Notes: a model not told the origin generated them from the letters alone. 23,290 bases of DNA from Cytophagaceae bacterium UBA6715 (GCA_002454335.1 DKIP01000113.1:1-23290), one strand, 5' to 3'; positions 6,926 through 15,506 are shown, counted from the stretch's first letter. A program made the numbers and translations.

Positions 6926-6957
6926 AAAAAAGGCGCTGAAATATTCAGCGCCTTTTT
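6926..6957. terminator. Bidirectional terminator between the methyltransferase gene and lepB
   Basis: A perfect 14-bp stem, AAAAAGGCGCTGAA/TTCAGCGCCTTTTT (6927-6940 with 6944-6957), with a tiny loop. The A-run on one side and T-run on the other give a U-tail on both strands. It sits exactly between the convergent stop codons at 6924 and 6961. Confidence 0.9.
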
Positions 6958-6960
6958 CGA

Positions 6961-8124
6961 TTAATCGACGAATCGGAAAATTCGATTCCAACGAATCTTA
7001 TCTAAAGAAAACAAAGATTTATTCGGATCTATCGACATCCAAATAAACACGGCCTTACCTACAATGTGGTCGGCTGGAACAAATCCCCAGAATCGTGAAT
7101 CTGCCGAATTATGACGGTTATCCCCCATCATGAAATAATAATCCTGCTTAAACGTATATGAAGTCATGACTTTACCATTCTTCACTAATTTATCCCCAGC
7201 CAAGACAATATCAGAATTACCTTCATACTTGATAATAGCCTCTTGATACAATTTAACATGTTTACGATCAAGTTGTACTGTCCAACCTTTGGCAGGAACT
7301 TTCAAAGGACCATAAAAATCACGATTCCACTTAAAGTCAACCGTATCATGCGGAAACATGTCAATAAATGTGAGTCCCTTGGGGTCTTTGAATGCATCTA
7401 AATCGAATGATTTTGCCCAAGGCAAAGCCTTAATCTCATCAATATGTTTCTTAGATGTATTCAATTTATATCCAGCTAATTGATTCGTAGAATCTGCCAA
7501 AGGCAACCAATCCGCTGAATCATAACTCGCATCAGGAGAATTACGAATACCATATTCCGCAAAAAAGGCATCGTCTAAATTCTCTTTGGTCTTCATGAAA
7601 ACAGGATGTTGCATCCTTTCTGGATTTTCCATTGCCTTGTTATTTACAAACACTTGTTGGTCTTTAACTTCCAAAACATCCCCCGGTGTTGCTACACAGC
7701 GCTTTACGTAAAATGTTCGTAAATCCAAGGGTGCATCCCCATCTTCTTCAAAATTTGGAACATTGAATACAACGGCATCTCCCTGTTTAACCTTTGAAAA
7801 ACCAGGTAGACGATAAGTAGGTAATTGTATCCACGATAAATACGAAGGCAAATTCGTAAACCATATCTTTTGGTGAGTCAGTGGCAATTGCAATGGTGTT
7901 TTAGGTGTACGAACACCATAGTGCATCTTACTCACAAACAAAAAGTCACCTACCATTAGGGAACTTTCCATCGATGGTGTCGGAATGGTATAAGCCTCAA
8001 ATAAGAAGAAGCGTATTAATGTAGCTGCTACAACGGCAAACACGACAGAATCCAACCATTCTCTGAATGGTGACTTTTGCTTCGGCTTTTGATTTTCTGT
8101 TTGTTTCATAAATTCTATTATCAA
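6961..8124 (-). CDS. lepB: Signal peptidase I
   Basis: Cleaves signal peptides from exported proteins at the outer face of the inner membrane. One N-terminal transmembrane helix (about residues 25-42) is followed by box B with catalytic Ser51 (IPTPSMESSLMVGD), the box D lysine Lys141 (FYVKRCVATPGD) and box E GDNRHNSADSRFWG (334-347). Between the lysine and box E lies a block of about 190 residues, much longer than in E. coli or Bacillus; Bacteroidota enzymes often carry such inserts. The frame can start at 8124 (MIIEFMKQ) or 8109 (MKQTENQ); no ribosome-binding signal decides. It is the last gene of the parA-parB-DUF5683-dapB-lepB run, 19 nt after dapB, and ends at a strong terminator. Confidence 0.95.
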   Translation of the reverse strand: MIIEFMKQTENQKPKQKSPFREWLDSVVFAVVAATLIRFFLFEAYTIPTPSMESSLMVGDFLFVSKMHYGVRTPKTPLQLPLTHQKIWFTNLPSYLSWIQLPTYRLPGFSKVKQGDAVVFNVPNFEEDGDAPLDLRTFYVKRCVATPGDVLEVKDQQVFVNNKAMENPERMQHPVFMKTKENLDDAFFAEYGIRNSPDASYDSADWLPLADSTNQLAGYKLNTSKKHIDEIKALPWAKSFDLDAFKDPKGLTFIDMFPHDTVDFKWNRDFYGPLKVPAKGWTVQLDRKHVKLYQEAIIKYEGNSDIVLAGDKLVKNGKVMTSYTFKQDYYFMMGDNRHNSADSRFWGFVPADHIVGKAVFIWMSIDPNKSLFSLDKIRWNRIFRFVD

Positions 8125-8143
8125 ATTTGAATGCTAATTATGG

Positions 8144-8857
8144 CTATTTTAGGAGGTCATCCATTCCCAAAACTCCTTTTTTGTCCTTTACCCATTCGGC
8201 CGCAATAACAGCACCTAGGGCAAAACCTTCCCGACTAAACGCCTCATGGGTAATTTCAATCTGGTCTACTTTTGAAATATACTTAACCGTATGGGTTCCC
8301 GGAATAATGGATTCTCTTTGAGACCAAATGGCCACTTCATGGGGTGCTGGAATTTCATTGTTCACCCATTTAGTTTTCGAAGCATAAGCATCAATAATGC
8401 CTTCCGCAATCGTTATGGCTGTGCCAGAAGGGGAATCTTTCTTCTCTAAATGGTGGATTTCATTCGTATAAATATCATATTCTGAGTGACCTGACATCAA
8501 TGCAGCCAAGATTTTATTGAGTTTAAAGAACAGATTTACTCCAATCGAATAGTTGGAAGCATAGAAAAAAGTCGCTTGATTTATTGCAGTTGCAGCTTCT
8601 ACCTCCACTTTCTTTTCCAACCAACCCGTCGTACCACAAACAACTGGAATTTGCTTTTCGATACAAGTCATGATATTTGCAAATGCAGAGGCTGGGTTAG
8701 AAAACTCAATAGCCACATCGACATCTTCCTTACTTAATTGGCTCAATTCGGACTGATTATCCACGTCTATTCGGGCAACGATTTGATGTCCTCGCCCCAC
8801 GGCAAGACGTTCGATCTCCTTCCCCATTTTCCCATAACCAATTAATACTACTCTCAT
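8144..8857 (-). CDS. dapB: 4-hydroxy-tetrahydrodipicolinate reductase
   Basis: Reduces 4-hydroxy-tetrahydrodipicolinate with NAD(P)H in the diaminopimelate pathway that supplies lysine and the peptidoglycan cross-link residue. The nucleotide-binding GYGKMG loop (7-12) is at the N-terminus, a CGTTGW segment is at 74-79, and the catalytic/substrate motif EIHHLEKKDSPSGTA (133-147) contains the His-His and Lys of the active site and the substrate-binding SGT. At 237 residues it is shorter than the approximately 270-residue E. coli enzyme, the difference lying mainly in the N-terminal domain; both core domains are complete. It follows the DUF5683 gene by 4 nt and precedes lepB by 19 nt, so it is co-transcribed. 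Confidence 0.96.
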   Translation of the reverse strand: MRVVLIGYGKMGKEIERLAVGRGHQIVARIDVDNQSELSQLSKEDVDVAIEFSNPASAFANIMTCIEKQIPVVCGTTGWLEKKVEVEAATAINQATFFYASNYSIGVNLFFKLNKILAALMSGHSEYDIYTNEIHHLEKKDSPSGTAITIAEGIIDAYASKTKWVNNEIPAPHEVAIWSQRESIIPGTHTVKYISKVDQIEITHEAFSREGFALGAVIAAEWVKDKKGVLGMDDLLK

Positions 8858-8861
8858 AAAA

Positions 8862-9479
8862 TCATTTTTTAAAATTAAACGATAAGCTCAATCCAGACAC
8901 CATACCTTGTGATAAAGGGTCGAATTCCATGATTGGCTTCACGCGCATACTTAAATCATCTGAAACATCGAAAGTTTTCAAATGCGCACTCACATTCGCA
9001 TCAACCACATTTAACGCCCAAGCAAGGGCCATTCCAATGTACGTATAATCTCGATTTCGACGAAAACCATCATTGATACGTTTCAATTGATTTACGTCTA
9101 AATCACGGGTTACACCATCTTCATATGGAACCGCAACTGTAGCTGGAGGAATATAAGTAGGGTCATCTGCATGTAATGATACAACATAATAATACGCCCG
9201 ATATTTTACATACCTTACCTGATTGTAATTCGCAATCACGCCCAACGTAATGAATGCTCCAGCCACCAAAGGCAATTTCCAATATTGCCGATTGTAAACC
9301 TGACCCCAACCTGGAATCATTAAAGATTTCAAAGTAGCTTGCCTAGGAATAATTTTATAAGGCTTTTTCACCACCTTCACAGAATCTTTCTGAACCTGTT
9401 TTAAAGAATCCAGCGCTGCACCAAAGCTTGTTCTAGCGCACAAAATCAAACACAAAAAGCATATCAATCGAATACGCAT
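8862..9479 (-). CDS. DUF5683 envelope protein
   Basis: A 205-residue protein of unknown function. It has a clear Sec signal peptide (RLICFLCLILCA..., cleavage near residue 20, no lipobox), a short Lys/Val-rich segment, then the DUF5683 signature around ATLKSLMIPGWGQVYNRQYW (48-67) with PGWGQ at 56-60 and a hydrophobic helix (about 69-84). The C-terminal part has a TYIGMALAWALNVVDANVSAHL-like region and ends in an alternating GLSLSFNFKK strand, as in outer-membrane-associated proteins. It lies 3 nt after parB and 4 nt before dapB on the same strand, within the operon. The recurring placement after parAB suggests a cell-envelope role tied to growth or division; that is inference. Confidence 0.85.
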   Translation of the reverse strand: MRIRLICFLCLILCARTSFGAALDSLKQVQKDSVKVVKKPYKIIPRQATLKSLMIPGWGQVYNRQYWKLPLVAGAFITLGVIANYNQVRYVKYRAYYYVVSLHADDPTYIPPATVAVPYEDGVTRDLDVNQLKRINDGFRRNRDYTYIGMALAWALNVVDANVSAHLKTFDVSDDLSMRVKPIMEFDPLSQGMVSGLSLSFNFKK

Positions 9480-9482
9480 AGC

Positions 9483-10406
9483 TTACGAACGAATAGCTTC
9501 TAATACTCTCAACAATTCTTCTTTCGACTTAAATGTAATTTTCATTTCACCCTTTCCTTGCTCATTCATCTTTAAAGAAACAGGTGCATGAAAGAAATCC
9601 GTCAAAGTCTTTTGCCATTGCGAAATTTCACTGACAGCTACCTTGGGTGTACTTGTCGCAGGAACATCCAACCCAGACGTAGCTGATTGACGAACAGCAT
9701 CTTCTAAGCGGCGCACAGACCATTCTTCTGAAATCGTCTTTAAAAATAATTGTTGTTGGACTTCAATATTCTCAACGGAAATCAAACAACGCGCATGTCC
9801 CATGGAGATTTGATTATCACGAATGGCCACTTGAATGTGCGGAGGCAATTTCAACAAACGCATGTAATTCGTAACCGTGGAACGGTTTTTCCCCACACGC
9901 GAACCTAAATCTTCTTGACGCAAATCACATTCTTCCATCAATCGCTTGTAGGAAAGTGCAATCTCAATGGCATTTAAATTTTCACGTTGAATGTTTTCAA
10001 TCAACGCCATTTCGATCATTTGCTGATCATCTGCCGTCCGAACATAAGCCGGAATACGGGTCAAACCAGCAATTTTCGATGCCTGTAATCGACGCTCACC
10101 CGAAATCAGTTGAAACTTTCGTGGTGCTATTTTCCGCACAGTAATGGGCTGAATGATTCCTTGCACACGAATTGACTCAGCTAAATCTTGTAAAGCAGCT
10201 TGTTCAAAATGCTCACGTGGCTGATATGGATTTGTTTCTATAAATTCCAAAGAAATCTCTTCCATCAAATTGACACCATCCAAACCACCTAGGCTATCTG
10301 CCCCTTGACGCGCAGAACTTTGAAGATTCTCAGAATCCTCCAACAAAGCGCCTAAACCTCTTCCTAATCCAATACGCTTCTTATTTGCTTCTTGCTTGCT
10401 GCTCAT
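9483..10406 (-). CDS. parB: Chromosome-partitioning protein ParB
   Basis: A parS-binding CTPase clamp that works with ParA in chromosome segregation and SMC loading. The N-terminal basic KKRIGLGRGLGALL (9-22) is the ParA-contacting tail. The ParB/Srx domain (50-150) carries NPYQPRE (59-65), GIIQPITVR (83-91), the CTP-binding GERRLQAS (103-110) and ENIQRENLNAIE (137-148). A helix-turn-helix (LRQEDLGSRVGKNRSTVTNYMRLL, about 162-185) and a C-terminal dimerisation domain (about 265-307) complete the normal layout. It starts 11 nt after parA and is followed 3 nt later by the DUF5683 gene. No parS palindrome could be found by eye in the window. Confidence 0.96.
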   Translation of the reverse strand: MSSKQEANKKRIGLGRGLGALLEDSENLQSSARQGADSLGGLDGVNLMEEISLEFIETNPYQPREHFEQAALQDLAESIRVQGIIQPITVRKIAPRKFQLISGERRLQASKIAGLTRIPAYVRTADDQQMIEMALIENIQRENLNAIEIALSYKRLMEECDLRQEDLGSRVGKNRSTVTNYMRLLKLPPHIQVAIRDNQISMGHARCLISVENIEVQQQLFLKTISEEWSVRRLEDAVRQSATSGLDVPATSTPKVAVSEISQWQKTLTDFFHAPVSLKMNEQGKGEMKITFKSKEELLRVLEAIRS

Positions 10407-10417
10407 GTACTATTTTA

Positions 10418-11197
10418 TCAAATGGTTTGTAAAAGGCCATTTTTCAGGATTATCTCCTTGGCTAAATTCAAATAACTTATCGCACCTTTGCTATCTGCAT
10501 CATGCAAAATGGCTGGTATGCCATAACTTGGGGATTCTGATAAGCGGATATTTCGTGGAATAATTGTCTCAAAAACCATGTTTTTAAAATGAGAATTAAC
10601 TTCATTAACCACTTGATTCGATAAACGTAAACGCAAATCGTACATGGTTAATAGGATCCCCTCAATAACTAATCCTGGGTTCAAGCGCGATTGAATAATC
10701 TTAATCGTATTCAATAATTTCCCCAAACCTTCTAAGGCATAATACTCACATTGAACTGGGATAATCACAGAATCAGCGGCAGTTAAGCTATTGATGGTAA
10801 TTAATCCCAACGAAGGCGAACAGTCCATAATGATAAAATCATATTGATCTTTTATTCCTGCCAAAGCCTCCTTCATTTTACCCTCCCGATTCGTCAAATT
10901 AATCATTTCAATCTCCGCGCCAACTAAATCAATATGCGATGGAATGATATCCAAAAATGGAACTTCTGTGGTTAATATACTTTCAGCAACCGTGGCGATT
11001 CCAACCATACACTCATAAATGCTCCTACTAACTTCTTTGGGATTAAAACCAAGCCCTGAAGTGGAATTCGCCTGAGGATCCGCATCAATCAAAAGTGTTT
11101 TAAATTCCAATGCAGCCAAACTAGCAGCTAGATTAATAGCCGTCGTCGTTTTTCCAACACCACCCTTCTGATTTGCAATTGCGATAATCTTACCCAT
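10418..11197 (-). CDS. parA: Chromosome-partitioning ATPase ParA (Soj)
   Basis: A 259-residue ParA/MinD-type ATPase that binds DNA non-specifically in its ATP form and moves ParB-parS complexes. The deviant Walker A KGGVGKTTT (11-19) has signature Lys11 and Lys16; the A' box is DADPQANST (38-46); the Walker B is IIMDCSPSLG near residue 120. There is no N-terminal helix-turn-helix extension, so it is of the chromosomal Soj type rather than the plasmid type Ia. It is the first gene of the five-gene minus-strand operon. The upstream gap (11198-11311) is AT-rich; the best promoter-like box, TAATATTGT at 11238-11246, has one mismatch and no well-spaced -33. Confidence 0.96.
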   Translation of the reverse strand: MGKIIAIANQKGGVGKTTTAINLAASLAALEFKTLLIDADPQANSTSGLGFNPKEVSRSIYECMVGIATVAESILTTEVPFLDIIPSHIDLVGAEIEMINLTNREGKMKEALAGIKDQYDFIIMDCSPSLGLITINSLTAADSVIIPVQCEYYALEGLGKLLNTIKIIQSRLNPGLVIEGILLTMYDLRLRLSNQVVNEVNSHFKNMVFETIIPRNIRLSESPSYGIPAILHDADSKGAISYLNLAKEIILKNGLLQTI

Positions 11198-11237
11198 GAA
11201 TGATTTGAATTAATTTTTTCGTTAACGAATTGAACCA

Positions 11238-11246
11238 ACAATATTA
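11238..11246 (-). promoter_or_regulatory. Weak candidate -7 box for the parA operon
   Basis: TAATATTGT differs from TAnnTTTG at one position and lies about 40 nt upstream of the parA ATG. The nearest TTTG is about 24 nt further up, too far for a confident -33. It is the best candidate in the gap but remains weak. Confidence 0.3.
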
Positions 11247-11368
11247 CGAAAAAGGTTTCACATCTTTTTTCAAATTTGACCAAGGTTCGCTGAAATTTTA
11301 TCAATCAACTTTTGCTTGATTTAAACAAAGATATTTTATCTTGCCCACCGATTATCAACAACCTATTC

Positions 11369-12952
11369 ATGACACATAATTCTACAGCACATCCCAAAGG
11401 ACTTTATGTACTCTACTCCACGGAAATGTGGGAACGATTTAATTTCTATGGCATGCGCGCCATACTTTCCCTTTTCTTAGTTAATGCCTTAGCATTCAAA
11501 CAAAATGAGGCATCCATCCTTTATGGGGGCTTCTTAGGTCTGAGTTATCTCATGCCCATGTTGGGCGGCTATGTTTCCGACCGCTATTTGGGAAACCGCA
11601 ATTGCATAATTTTAGGTGGATTGGTCATGTCTGTTGGACAATTGTTCCTATTCGGATCTGCAAGTACATTTCTTGACAACTTTTCACTCGCTAATTCACT
11701 CATGTGGATTGGTTTATTGTTTCTAATCGTAGGAAATGGCTTCTTTAAACCGAATATTTCATCGATGGTCGGGTCGCTGTATCCGAAAGGCGATAATCGT
11801 TTAGACTCAGCATTCACTATTTTTTACATGGGTATCAACACGGGAGCATTCCTAGGTATGTTGATTTGTCCCTTAGTAGGAGACATTAAAGTTGACGGCA
11901 TTCGCAACGTAGAAGCCTTCAAATGGGGCTTTTTCGCTGCGGGTTCTGCGATGCTTTTTGGAACGATTTTGTTTTATTTTGTAAAGGATAAATACATTGT
12001 TTCCCCCACTGGCGAGGCGGTTGGATTAAAGCCTGTATTTAATAATCAAACGCAAGCGAATGAAGAATCAGAAAAAGCTGTATTTACCACACAGTCTATT
12101 TTAAGTGCGGTTGCCCTATTCGTTATCCTTGTACTAGGTATTCATTTCTATATTACTACTGAAGAAGCCAATCCCATCAAAGACTGGATTTACCCAATTA
12201 TATATTCCTCCGGCATCAGTTTGGCATTCTTAATCATGACCGATAAAACCCTGACCAAAATCGAACGCGATCGGATCTGGGTTATGTACATCATTGCATT
12301 TTTTGTCATGTTTTTCTGGTCGGCCTTCGAACAGGCTGGTTCTTCTTTAACATTCATTGCAGACCAACAAACCGATTTACATTTTTGGGGAATCGAATTA
12401 CCACCAAGCTCAGTTCAAAACGCGAATTCCATATTCATTATTTTACTTGCCCTTCCTTTCAGTTTCCTTTGGGTTCGTCTACAAAAAATAGGTATTGACC
12501 CTAATTCGCCAACCAAACAAGCGATCGGATTATTATTATTAGCCATTGGTTATTTCATCATAGCTCATCAAGTGAAGGACTTAGGCGCTAATAAATTAGG
12601 TGTGGTATGGTTTTTCGTGATGTACTTATTCCATACGATGGGGGAACTTTGCCTCTCTCCGATTGGATTATCATTGGTTTCAAAATTAGCTCCGAAACGA
12701 TTTTCTTCATTATTGATGGGGGTTTGGTTTATTGCAAATGCAGCTGGATACGCACTTGCGGGAACATTAGGAGCCTTATTGCCACCCACAGAGGTTGTTG
12801 CTGGCGTAGCCTTACCGAGTTTCTTAGGTTTTGAAATTCACAATCTTTACGAATTCTTTATGGTCTTTGTTACCTTAGCAGGAATAGCATCTGTGTTATT
12901 GTATATTTTGGCAGCAGGCCCTTTAAAACGCATGATGCACGGCATCAAATAA
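11369..12952 (+). CDS. POT/PTR2-family proton-dependent peptide transporter
   Basis: A 527-residue inner-membrane carrier of the major facilitator superfamily, importing di- or tripeptides with protons. The proton-coupling motif E19-x-x-E22-R23-F24 (EMWERFNFYG) is intact, with Phe in place of the first Tyr of the usual YY. The MFS loop signature GGYVSDRYLGNR (66-77) and the PTR2 signature FYMGINTGAFLGML follow. About 14 hydrophobic helices run through the protein, which is normal for bacterial POT carriers. The start at 11369 (MTHNSTAHP) is preferred over an in-frame start 57 nt upstream because the family begins with a short polar leader before helix 1. The VIT-type metal transporter gene follows after 10 nt and is probably co-transcribed. 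The substrate is inferred from family. Confidence 0.92.
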   Translation: MTHNSTAHPKGLYVLYSTEMWERFNFYGMRAILSLFLVNALAFKQNEASILYGGFLGLSYLMPMLGGYVSDRYLGNRNCIILGGLVMSVGQLFLFGSASTFLDNFSLANSLMWIGLLFLIVGNGFFKPNISSMVGSLYPKGDNRLDSAFTIFYMGINTGAFLGMLICPLVGDIKVDGIRNVEAFKWGFFAAGSAMLFGTILFYFVKDKYIVSPTGEAVGLKPVFNNQTQANEESEKAVFTTQSILSAVALFVILVLGIHFYITTEEANPIKDWIYPIIYSSGISLAFLIMTDKTLTKIERDRIWVMYIIAFFVMFFWSAFEQAGSSLTFIADQQTDLHFWGIELPPSSVQNANSIFIILLALPFSFLWVRLQKIGIDPNSPTKQAIGLLLLAIGYFIIAHQVKDLGANKLGVVWFFVMYLFHTMGELCLSPIGLSLVSKLAPKRFSSLLMGVWFIANAAGYALAGTLGALLPPTEVVAGVALPSFLGFEIHNLYEFFMVFVTLAGIASVLLYILAAGPLKRMMHGIK

Positions 12953-12962
12953 ATAGATAATT

Positions 12963-13664
12963 ATGCACGGTCCCGACCATCATTTACATGAAAAACATTT
13001 AAAAAGTTCTGATTTTATCACAGATATGGTCATCGGCATGTCGGATGGACTAACTGTACCTTTTGCTTTGGCTGCAGGTTTATCGGGTGCCGTAGACTCT
13101 GCAGCTATCGTTACCACAGCTGGAATTGCCGAAATCGTTGCCGGTTCCATCGCGATGGGATTAGGTGGATATTTAGCGGGCCAAACGGAACAAGAACATT
13201 ATGAGGCCGAACTAAAAAGAGAGTACGAAGAAGTAGAGCGTGTTCCTGAACGAGAAAAAGAAGAAATCCGGGAGGTTTTTGAAGATTATGGTTTAAGCCC
13301 TGAAGCACAGGAAATCGTTGTCGAAGCTATCGCTAAAGACAAAGATAAATGGGTTGATTTCATGATGCGTTTTGAATTAGGCCTAGAAAAACCTCATCCG
13401 AATCGTGCGAGAAACTCCGCTTTAACAATCGGTATTTCATACATCGTAGGTGGTTTCATTCCTTTACTCCCCTATTTCTATGTAGAGAATCCCGTCGATG
13501 GGTTGAAATACTCCGCAGGAGTTACCATTGTAGCCTTGTTGGTCTTCGGATATTTTAAAAGCAAAGTAACCGGACAAAATCCAATCATTGGATCCTTGAA
13601 AGTTACCTCCATTGGTGCTGCTGCGGCTACCGCTGCCTTTTTAGTTGCTAAACTATTTCAATAA
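12963..13664 (+). CDS. VIT1/CCC1-family Fe2+/Mn2+ transporter
   Basis: A 233-residue integral membrane protein that moves ferrous iron or manganese, probably out of the cytoplasm by proton antiport. It opens with a His-rich segment (HGPDHHLHEKH, 2-12), then the signature DMVIGMSDGLTVPFALAAGLSGA. With a constant offset of 15 the residues known in the plant VIT1 structure all align: membrane Asp28 and Met65, and metal-binding-domain Glu87, Glu90, Glu98, Glu101, Met134, Met135 and Glu138. The cytoplasmic metal-binding helices therefore seem complete and active. Five transmembrane helices are visible, three of them after residue 150. It begins 10 nt after the peptide transporter stop, and its stop overlaps that of convergent ggt by 7 bp. 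Metal selectivity cannot be read from sequence. Confidence 0.93.
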   Translation: MHGPDHHLHEKHLKSSDFITDMVIGMSDGLTVPFALAAGLSGAVDSAAIVTTAGIAEIVAGSIAMGLGGYLAGQTEQEHYEAELKREYEEVERVPEREKEEIREVFEDYGLSPEAQEIVVEAIAKDKDKWVDFMMRFELGLEKPHPNRARNSALTIGISYIVGGFIPLLPYFYVENPVDGLKYSAGVTIVALLVFGYFKSKVTGQNPIIGSLKVTSIGAAAATAAFLVAKLFQ

Positions 13665-15358
13665 CCCAAGGCAGTATCATCTCCCCTTGAATCTGCTCCT
13701 CCCTGGTATTTCCCATCAGGGAGGACTAAAATTCCTTCTACTAGGCCGATGTTGCCGGAAGGTGTCAACTCATACAATTTTGATTTCAAACGACCTAATT
13801 GTGCCTCATCAAATCGTTTCGCCTCATAACGGGTTAAATCAGGTAACCATTGATGATGAAAACGCGGATATTCTACTGCCGCTTGCATATTCATCCCGAA
13901 GACTAAGGTATTCAACATCACTTGGAATACACTCGTAATAATCGTAGATCCACCTGGGGTACCAACCACCAATTTCAAGCGTCCATCTTCTGTCACAATC
14001 GTAGGTGTCATACTCGAAAGCATGCGCTTCCGTGGTTGAATTTCGTTTGCCTTCGACCCCACTAAACCGTAAAGATTAGGTACACCCGCTTTGGCACTAA
14101 AATCGTCCATTTCATCATTAAGTAAGAAACCAGCACCGCCCACAAAAACTTTACTTCCGTAAGAATTATTTAAGGTTGTGGTTATGGACACAGCATTCCC
14201 ATCCTGATCAACGATTGAATAATGAGTTGTCTCAGGACTTTCGTAGGTAGCAAATTCACCAGCAGATATCGATGAACTCTTCGACGCTTGAGCAAATGAC
14301 ATAGACTGCATGCGCTGAGACAAATATTTTTCATCTAATAACTCCTTGACTGGTACTTTGACAAAATCAGGATCACCAAGCCATTTGGCACGATCTGCAT
14401 AAACGCGACGTTCTGCCTCAATCATCACTTGTATCGTCGAATCCGATTGTGCACCCCATTGAACAAATGGATAAGGATTAATCAATGTTAACAATTGACT
14501 AATCGCAACACCACCACTCGATGGAGGTGGCATACCTATAACTGAATATTGCTTGTATTGGCTGATTAATGGTTTACGCCAAATAGCACGATAAGATTTT
14601 AAATCTTTGTGCGTAATTAAACCACCTTGATTTTTCATTTCTTGAACAATCAAATCAGCCGTTTCACCGGAATAAAAACCGCGAGACTTTTTAGCTAAAA
14701 TCCGTTCCAAAGTAGCCGCCAAATCTGTTTGAATGAATAATTCACCTGGATTCCACAGCGTACTATCCGCTTTGACCATATAGGCTCGTCCTGGATTGTA
14801 ACGCATAAAATCTGCTCTGTTCCGGTTCAAACCACGCGCTTCTTTTTCTGTCAACACGACACCTTGTCGGGCTAATTCTATCGCAGGACGAACTAACTCC
14901 GCCCACGCAAGTTTCCCAAAACGTTTATGCATCGCTTGCATGCCGGCTACAGCCCCTGGAACACCTACGGAATGAATTCCCACGAAACTTTTCCCGGGAA
15001 TCACTTGACCCGTGGAATCTACATACATATCGCGTGATCCAGCCAATGGTGCCATTTCACGATAATCTAACGTATACGCTTTCCCTTTGGCAGACCGATA
15101 GACCAAAAATCCTCCTCCACCAATATTCCCTGCGGCCGGATGACATACAGCCAACGCAAAATTAACAGCCACAGCTGCATCGATAGCATTCCCCCCTTTT
15201 TTTAAGATATTAAGACCAATTTGACTAGCTGCTGGATGGGTACTTACAACCATACCGTTTTTTGCTTCAACAAGCGGTTTTACCGTTTGCTGGCCAAATG
15301 CTGAAATAGTTAGGCCAAGAACAAAGAATGATAATATTCGATTCATAAGAAATTGCAT
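13658..15358 (-). CDS. ggt: Gamma-glutamyltransferase (glutathione hydrolase proenzyme)
   Basis: A secreted N-terminal nucleophile hydrolase that cleaves the gamma-glutamyl bond of glutathione and related compounds. The signal peptide ILSFFVLGLTISAFG ends near residue 22; an ATG at 15346 (MNRILSF) is an equally plausible start. The large subunit carries GGNAIDAAVA (55-64), GNIGGGGF (77-84) and the substrate-binding Arg100 (DYREMAP). Self-cleavage is expected before Thr377 in TTHYSIVD; the small subunit then has NDEMDDFS (414-421, lid-loop region), Ser448-Ser449 (MLSSMTPT) and the GTPGGS loop (467-471). The full set is present and the length of 566 is normal, so the enzyme should mature and act, probably in the periplasm. 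It is convergent with the VIT gene and divergent from the oxoamine synthase gene. Confidence 0.97.
   Translation of the reverse strand: MQFLMNRILSFFVLGLTISAFGQQTVKPLVEAKNGMVVSTHPAASQIGLNILKKGGNAIDAAVAVNFALAVCHPAAGNIGGGGFLVYRSAKGKAYTLDYREMAPLAGSRDMYVDSTGQVIPGKSFVGIHSVGVPGAVAGMQAMHKRFGKLAWAELVRPAIELARQGVVLTEKEARGLNRNRADFMRYNPGRAYMVKADSTLWNPGELFIQTDLAATLERILAKKSRGFYSGETADLIVQEMKNQGGLITHKDLKSYRAIWRKPLISQYKQYSVIGMPPPSSGGVAISQLLTLINPYPFVQWGAQSDSTIQVMIEAERRVYADRAKWLGDPDFVKVPVKELLDEKYLSQRMQSMSFAQASKSSSISAGEFATYESPETTHYSIVDQDGNAVSITTTLNNSYGSKVFVGGAGFLLNDEMDDFSAKAGVPNLYGLVGSKANEIQPRKRMLSSMTPTIVTEDGRLKLVVGTPGGSTIITSVFQVMLNTLVFGMNMQAAVEYPRFHHQWLPDLTRYEAKRFDEAQLGRLKSKLYELTPSGNIGLVEGILVLPDGKYQGGADSRGDDTALGY
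13698..13724. repeat. Inverted repeat at the ggt/VIT convergent end
   Basis: A perfect 8-bp inverted repeat CCTCCCTG/CAGGGAGG with an 11-nt spacer, inside the last codons of ggt and about 35 bp after the VIT stop. No T-run follows on either strand, so it is not a classical terminator, but it is the only strong hairpin at this junction and could mark or stabilise the 3' end of the VIT transcript. Confidence 0.4.
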
Positions 15359-15434
15359 TATTGATGAAGTGGCATTTTAAGAAAGCCAAAGCGAATTAAA
15401 GTATTTATTTCCTCAAAACCTCAATTCATTTACA

Positions 15435-15466
15435 TTGTGATAATAAAAATTTAAAATTACCTTTGT
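15435..15466 (+). promoter_or_regulatory. Promoter of the alpha-oxoamine synthase gene
   Basis: TTG (15435-15437), 20 nt, then TACCTTTGT (15458-15466) is a complete -33/-7 match. Transcription should start near 15469, leaving a leader of nearly 40 nt before the GTG start. It lies in the 148-bp gap shared with divergent ggt, for which no box is evident. Confidence 0.8.
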
Positions 15467-15506
15467 CTTACGTATTTAGTATTTACCAACCAAAACGCAA
15501 TTTAAA

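Noticed and set aside
9000..13000. Possible mobile or horizontally acquired island
   Set aside because: No transposase, integrase, terminal repeats or tRNA border is seen, and the genes are core functions with composition like their neighbours.
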